Positions 13,541 through 13,854 of a DNA stretch of 13,854 nucleotides are shown one piece after another (position 1 is the first letter of the stretch; the number at the start of each line of letters is the position of its first letter). The notes beneath the pieces are model-generated. The model saw only the letters and a list, made by a program, of their open reading frames with translations, had not been told where the DNA came from and searched no databases. A program made the position numbers and the translations under genes. The DNA is from JAAFHB01 sp037128295 (lineage in GTDB: Bacteria; Bacteroidota; Bacteroidia; Bacteroidales; Prolixibacteraceae), in the NCBI GenBank assembly GCA_037128295.1, contig JBAXWR010000191.1, positions 1 to 13,854 on the forward strand, given 5' to 3'.

Positions 13541-13854
13541 GCTCCGTTAGGAGCAGAATATTGGTAGAAAAAAACGAACCATCAAACAAGCGGCGCAATC
13601 AGAAAAGTTATTGAAAGATGGGACGCCAGCTGCGCCGCAAAAGCAAAGTTGGTTGGAGCGTTTTGGCAAAAAGGTCTTTCCTGGAAATTTTCATTTAGGT
13701 TGCCGATATGGATGCCTGATTGCCCCTCATTTTTGAAACAACAGAAAATGCCGAATGACCGCTTTTTCAGATTGCGGCGCATTGAAGATCCGATCCTCAA
13801 ATGACCTTCTGATTGCGCCGCTTTGGTTGTATGCACTTTTTTTTCTACCAATAT
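13541..13854 (+). mobile_element. MITE/REP-like repeat, copy 2 (runs off the right edge)
   Basis: It starts with the hairpin GCTCC/GGAGC (13541-13554), then AATATTGGTAGAAAAA and GCGGCGCAATCAGAA (13590-13604). Next comes TGCGCCGC (13631-13638), paired with GCGGCGCA (13774-13781), and the right arm TTCTGATTGCGCCGC (13807-13821), followed by TTTCTACCAATAT at the window end. It has the same orientation and order as copy 1, including the internal word ATGCCGAAT. The core is more divergent than the ends. Confidence 0.7.

Noticed and set aside
13582..13851. 89-codon minus-strand frame at the right edge
   Set aside because: It coincides with repeat copy 2 and its terminal arms, and its translation shows no domain.
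12284..13854. CRISPR array
   Set aside because: The repeats are long, few, inverted at their ends and irregularly spaced; there are no short regular direct repeats with unique spacers and no cas genes.

Overview
The window looks like a chromosomal piece of a Bacteroidota genome, probably a Bacteroidales or Marinilabiliales-type organism. The evidence is a SusC/SusD outer-membrane pair, cytochrome bd oxidase subunit I, leaders that are A/T-rich with weak Shine-Dalgarno sites, and several matches to the Bacteroidota -7 promoter element TAnnTTTG. No rRNA, tRNA or CRISPR array was seen.

Region 1 (1-3.5 kb) is respiratory. On the minus strand a small HMA-domain lipoprotein gene is followed 27 nt later by a Tat-exported, NrfC/PsrB-like iron-sulfur protein; the unit probably continues past the left edge. 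Divergently transcribed is a full-length cydA. It is followed, with an ATGA overlap, by a 52-codon single-membrane-span ORF rather than cydB, and then by a strong intrinsic terminator. The 332-nt divergent spacer carries several dyad-symmetric sites that could be redox-type operators.

Region 2 (3.5-9.7 kb) is a compact nutrient-uptake locus on the plus strand: susC-like TonB-dependent transporter, susD-like lipoprotein, and a secreted endonuclease/exonuclease/phosphatase-family hydrolase after a stable hairpin. No glycoside hydrolase or dedicated regulator is present, so the substrate is unknown. The logical order is hydrolysis outside the cell or in the periplasm, capture by SusD and import by SusC.

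Region 3 (9.7-13.9 kb) is accessory DNA with low gene density. It holds decayed small ORFs that look like antitoxin remains, a 92-nt imperfect inverted repeat, and a solitary XRE regulator whose start codon overlaps a perfect 11-bp-arm palindrome. Further right are a tandem 21-bp repeat ahead of an A/T-rich zinc-ribbon/coiled-coil/PH-like protein, and a ParE-type toxin-antitoxin pair. The pair sits between copies of a roughly 340-bp interspersed repeat with long terminal inverted repeats (MITE- or REP-like). One copy is nearly complete, one runs off the right edge, and one is a right half only.

The strongest candidates for something not fully described are the cydA plus tiny membrane ORF arrangement without cydB, the iron-sulfur protein missing two expected cysteines, and the structured repeat family flanking the toxin-antitoxin pair. 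All calls come from reading the sequence; no database search was run.
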